Shown one piece after another: positions 45,501 through 48,095 of a stretch of 48,095 nt of DNA. Location of the stretch: positions 1-48,095 of the forward strand of contig NZ_JADYTF010000012.1 of the NCBI RefSeq assembly GCF_021530995.1, read 5' to 3'. Below the pieces are notes generated by a model, which had not been told where the DNA came from, ran no database searches, and was given only the letters and a program-made list of their open reading frames with translations. Made by a program: the position numbers and the translations under genes. Position 1 is the first letter of the stretch; every line of letters starts with the position of its first letter. Source of the stretch: Bacteroides caecigallinarum (lineage in GTDB: Bacteria > Bacteroidota > Bacteroidia > Bacteroidales > Bacteroidaceae).

Positions 45501-47863
45501 GGCTCTTTTTCATGAAGAGCATTCATATATGCAATGAGTGCTTTGCGTTCTTCAAATATTTTGTTTGCCTGAAATTCGAAATTTTCAGGAGATTGGATGT
45601 GGGTAACTTGAAGAGCTTTTTCCAATTGTTGCAGTACATGCCGTTTAGTAGTTTTATTGGAATGAAGTTCCAAGCAGAAAGGATCAAGACCAATCTTTGC
45701 CAATCGGCTCTGTACTACACTAAGTGCTGCCATTTTCTCGGCAACAAAAAGCACACGCTTCCCTTGATAAAGGGCATTTGCTATCAGATTTGTAATTGTC
45801 TGCGATTTTCCGGTTCCGGGAGGACCATACAGGATAAACGAGTGCCCCTTACCTGCTTCTATTACAGCAGCCATCTGTGAAGAATCTACAGGAACCGGTA
45901 AAGCTATTTCTGCTGGTGAAATCTGCTGATCAATATTTCTTAAATTGTCAGTAATAGGTTCCGGAGTCCAAGTAAGTTTATTCTCTACCAGACTATTTAT
46001 AATATCGTTTTTGCGTAGCTCTTCTCTATGGCTATGTATATCATTCCACATGAGGAACTTACTGAAAGAGAAAGTACCTAACAAACATTCCTCCTCGACA
46101 TCCCAGCGTTTTTGCTCTTTCAGTGCTGCGCGAATAGCAGCAAAAATTAGAGGTACATCAACTCCACTCTCATCCTTTGGCAAAGGATCTAATCCATTTA
46201 CCTGAATCCCATAATTTTGCCTGATGAACTCTATTAGGGTTACATTTAGTGATATTTCTTCATCTCTTGTGCGAATATAGTATCTCCCCTTTTTATAGAC
46301 CATCTCTACAGGAAGTAATAATAAGGGGGCGTAACGCGGAGTTTCACTTTGTTGAGTTTCAAACCATCGAAGAGTACCTATAGTAAGAAATAATGAATTG
46401 GCTCCTGTTTCTTCAATTGCATTACGAGCTGCACGATATATATTCTTCAGCACATCTCGAGTTTCATTTTCGGTCTGATAAGTATGTAGCACATGATGCT
46501 CTATGTCGCTACGAATCAATTCATGTAATTGTTCGTGTAATTTTGAACGGACTAAACGTTCATTGTTGTCAAGCTGAAATTCAATATTTGGTTTTGAAAT
46601 AATGCAATATTCTTCACCATCCTGAAGATGATCTTCTATACGGTCTATATCAAAAGAAATGAATTGTATGGCTTTACGGCGTAAATAAAGGTTTAGTAAG
46701 GAATTTCGTAAGGAGAAGTCAAGCAATTTTCGTTCCCAAATATCAAACTTCGTAAGCTCTTTTTTCTTGTCTGTCATCAGGCTGAGGTCGTATCTGTCAT
46801 GCTCTTTTATTTCGAACAGGCATTGTTCATGTCCTACGCCTGTCTCTTCGAATGTCCATTCTCCATTAGTCAGTACTCTGGTCGGTAAAGGGAAAATCCG
46901 TTCCAGACGGCTTCTTTTAATGTCGATAAACAACTCAAAAACACTATGGTCTGCTAAATTCTGTTCTGCAATCTTTACAGCATTTTCAAATGAAGTCGTT
47001 TCCTGGGCTACCTGCGTACATTCAACGACAAGCATTTCATCAATGCCTCGTGAACATTTTTTTTCTATGTAAGAAGCATCATCGCATATACTACAGGAAT
47101 AACAGTCATCAACGAGCCATACCCCAAGATAGGCATGCCCTTTTTGAATTATCACAACAGTGTTGATTCCAATGCTTTCTAACACTGAAGCCATAAGAAG
47201 GGTAAGCTCAATACAATTTCCAATTTTGATAGATATTACTTGGTCTGGCATTGTAATACGTTGGCCGATATCTTCATAACTTGCTGGCACACTGCGATAA
47301 ACAATTCCAAGCTGATGTACGGCTGTAAAAACGGCAGCAACTTGCAAACGCACATCATTACTGTTGCAAGTCTGATAGGCAGTCAGTACAGAAGAACCTG
47401 TTACTTTTTTTAAGGCTTCAGCTGTTTTGACTACCAAACTGTTGATAGCCGGATGATTAGGAGTTACAAACGAAACAAGAGTTTGTGGCAGAATAGTAAT
47501 CCCCAACCAATGATCGTATGGCATTAATTCTATTTCGTACTGTTTCTCTTCTATAATTTCGTCCTGACTTGTTACTGTTAAAGTAAAATATGTTACAATC
47601 CTTTCTGTTAATACCGCCAGTTTTGACGCATCAGGAGATATTTCAAAAGACATTACACGCACCGTTTCTCCTGCGTTAATTCGTCCTATTAGATAGCTCT
47701 CGTACTCTTTGATGAATTCCCCTTTACAGCATACCTTTACATCATTCAAATGTTGAACCGAAATATTGGTTACATTAACCGATTGACAAACAGGTATTCG
47801 ATTATGAAACAATGCATAGTTTACCGTTTTTATATAATCTATATCTATATTAACTGATTTCAT
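42566..47863 (-). CDS. Giant DUF4011-helicase-nuclease protein, Hhe-type defence candidate
   Basis: This is a 1765-residue multidomain protein. A transglutaminase-like region (about 190-280) has C217 and H243. DUF4011 begins near residue 370 with IWERKLLDFSLRNSLLNLYL. The SF1 helicase has Walker A GPPGTGKS at 680-687, Walker B FDEAS with D1181, WHYRSRHE near 1250, NVQGDERD near 1373 and NVAVSRARQE near 1413. A long helical insertion lies at about 880-1120. A Vsr/MTES_1575-like nuclease region follows, with D1501 and LLDGEGY (D1520, E1522). A C-terminal winged-helix-like DUF3320-type tail (about 1650-1765) ends the protein. As I recall it, DUF4011-helicase-Vsr genes have been reported as the anti-phage system Hhe. 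It stands alone next to decayed RhuM and Bro-N genes. Base and length are intact. Confidence 0.9.
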   Translation of the reverse strand: MKSVNIDIDYIKTVNYALFHNRIPVCQSVNVTNISVQHLNDVKVCCKGEFIKEYESYLIGRINAGETVRVMSFEISPDASKLAVLTERIVTYFTLTVTSQDEIIEEKQYEIELMPYDHWLGITILPQTLVSFVTPNHPAINSLVVKTAEALKKVTGSSVLTAYQTCNSNDVRLQVAAVFTAVHQLGIVYRSVPASYEDIGQRITMPDQVISIKIGNCIELTLLMASVLESIGINTVVIIQKGHAYLGVWLVDDCYSCSICDDASYIEKKCSRGIDEMLVVECTQVAQETTSFENAVKIAEQNLADHSVFELFIDIKRSRLERIFPLPTRVLTNGEWTFEETGVGHEQCLFEIKEHDRYDLSLMTDKKKELTKFDIWERKLLDFSLRNSLLNLYLRRKAIQFISFDIDRIEDHLQDGEEYCIISKPNIEFQLDNNERLVRSKLHEQLHELIRSDIEHHVLHTYQTENETRDVLKNIYRAARNAIEETGANSLFLTIGTLRWFETQQSETPRYAPLLLLPVEMVYKKGRYYIRTRDEEISLNVTLIEFIRQNYGIQVNGLDPLPKDESGVDVPLIFAAIRAALKEQKRWDVEEECLLGTFSFSKFLMWNDIHSHREELRKNDIINSLVENKLTWTPEPITDNLRNIDQQISPAEIALPVPVDSSQMAAVIEAGKGHSFILYGPPGTGKSQTITNLIANALYQGKRVLFVAEKMAALSVVQSRLAKIGLDPFCLELHSNKTTKRHVLQQLEKALQVTHIQSPENFEFQANKIFEERKALIAYMNALHEKEPKDGLSLYDCILRYEALSVAPMNNFSFNSSLDSLLTKEGIKGVENLLGTRFDTVVKLIGHPSCHPLNGFQINRDMLQHSEETVMNLHKKIQVLKVLMSKSHELSHTKELYELLLRDNSLEFFNENAEELRISWREIKAKWFIPRFFAKRSFLRRLKQYNQYIREQEVDSLINQFAIYQKQHEEIEQIRQILKQYFDIETPTDEMPENSIIETAMGKMKRWAENSALMRDWLHWSEFCNELKVNGLECVVKVMQTQSMDTTVVRNTYLKALFQYKAEEKIRKSEILATFEGMLFDDKVATYKRMTDEFQLLTQKELYAKLATRIPRVIDNASSGSEIGLLNRNISNGGRGLSLRDLFEQIPTLLPRLCPCMLMSPMSVAQYINLCQDKFDLVIFDEASQMPTSEAVGAIARGKSLVVVGDPKQMPPTSFFSSTNVDIEEACIDDMESILEDCRTLEIPSLQLSWHYRSRHESLIAFSNNEYYDGSLITFPSIDDQHTKVHYVHVSGYYDKGGKRCNLTEAKVIVEEIVRRLRDEELQKKSIGVIAFSVVQQSLIEDLLQEQLEKDNTLQDIIQQMYEPVFVKNLENVQGDERDVILFSIGYGPDKDGKISMNFGPLNNSGGERRLNVAVSRARQEMYVFSTLKSSDIDLRRSKARGVEGLKHFLQYAETQSLPSSSQHNDKYFNDNLLAEQIATELKKRGYTVATNIGRSQFKVDVAICDENKADTYRLGILLDGEGYRDTHTTRDREVVQPSVLSALNWQVMRVWSVDWFNNKERVINRIIERLSSESETEQRSQIKSFDISQEKLEDCSLNAREYICYNTNKAEAISLSDETLMKNIISTEQPITFMLLCRRVCSLRGSGRVTPTLQKTLSMYEPSFYKDDNGIMWLSKSDSHNYQIYRPNSNRDIIDIPQIELLNVIKESLFEQVAVDEDSLTLIAAKKLGFTRRGTNVETAFKKALEVLRNQGKIEYIGNNIRLK

Positions 47864-48095
47864 TGTATATGTATTTTTCTTTTTTTATCATGTCAAAATC
47901 AGGAATTTCATATACCTTCATTTAATCCATACATAAAGATGATGTAAGAGAAGTAATACTCATTAAGTGTGTTGATATATTTCTTCTTTTATATATTATA
48001 AAGTTTTGTCTTATTCGAAAGTAATTACTGTTTATTTGTATTTCCACTGCATATTAATTACTTTAAATAAGCGTGTTATTTCTACAATACAAAGA
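47864..48095. other. AT-rich upstream region of the giant helicase gene
   Basis: No gene, RNA or clear promoter was recognised in this stretch up to the window edge. It presumably holds the promoter of the helicase gene. Confidence 0.4.

Overview
The window comes from a Bacteroidales gut-type genome, most likely Bacteroides or Phocaeicola. The signs are Bacteroidetes-type promoters (TTG, about 20 bp, TAnnTTTG), several TonB-dependent outer-membrane receptors, a GLPGLI-family protein, an RprXY-like two-component pair, and the acn-icd-gltA and thiSEGCH-thiF-tenI gene orders known from Bacteroides. No rRNA, tRNA, CRISPR array or intact insertion sequence was seen.

Layout. 1-2516: a queuosine operon (YhhQ-type transporter, queC, queF) behind a probable preQ1-I riboswitch, with four tandem 22-bp palindromic repeats between queC and queF, closed by a strong terminator. 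2531-3850: a stand-alone ATPase-nuclease (DUF234 type) with direct repeats in its leader. 3953-9333: housekeeping genes dnaX, a DivIC/FtsB-like gene with a small membrane protein, a B12-binding radical SAM gene and prs. 9425-15640: the thiamine operon on the minus strand, led by a TPP riboswitch (thiS, thiE, thiG, thiC, thiH, then a terminator, then a ThiF-like gene and a TenI-like gene). 15696-19139: a GLPGLI protein paired with a TonB-receptor-like protein. 19497-20222: a predicted outer-membrane protein of unknown role. 20491-25404: acn, icd and gltA, the oxidative branch of the citric acid cycle leading to 2-oxoglutarate. 25475-29962: a histidine kinase/response regulator pair divergent from a TonB-receptor-like gene.

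30021-40839 is an accessory redox region. A minus-strand run (aldo/keto reductase, TonB receptor, DUF362 lipoprotein, carboxymuconolactone decarboxylase-cupin fusion, flavodoxin) diverges from one AraC regulator. A second AraC regulator diverges from a small unknown protein, a twin-arginine-like aldo/keto reductase and an exported ABM monooxygenase. An SDR oxidoreductase and an outer-membrane protein follow. Many of these families are usually cytosolic but carry export signals here, so a cell-envelope redox or electrophile-handling module is inferred.

41102-47863: an exported protein of unknown role, decayed Bro-N and RhuM-type fragments, and a 1765-residue protein with transglutaminase-like, DUF4011, SF1 helicase and Vsr/MTES-type nuclease regions. 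Its layout matches Hhe-type anti-phage defence genes, and the decayed neighbours suggest a small defence or mobile-element hotspot.
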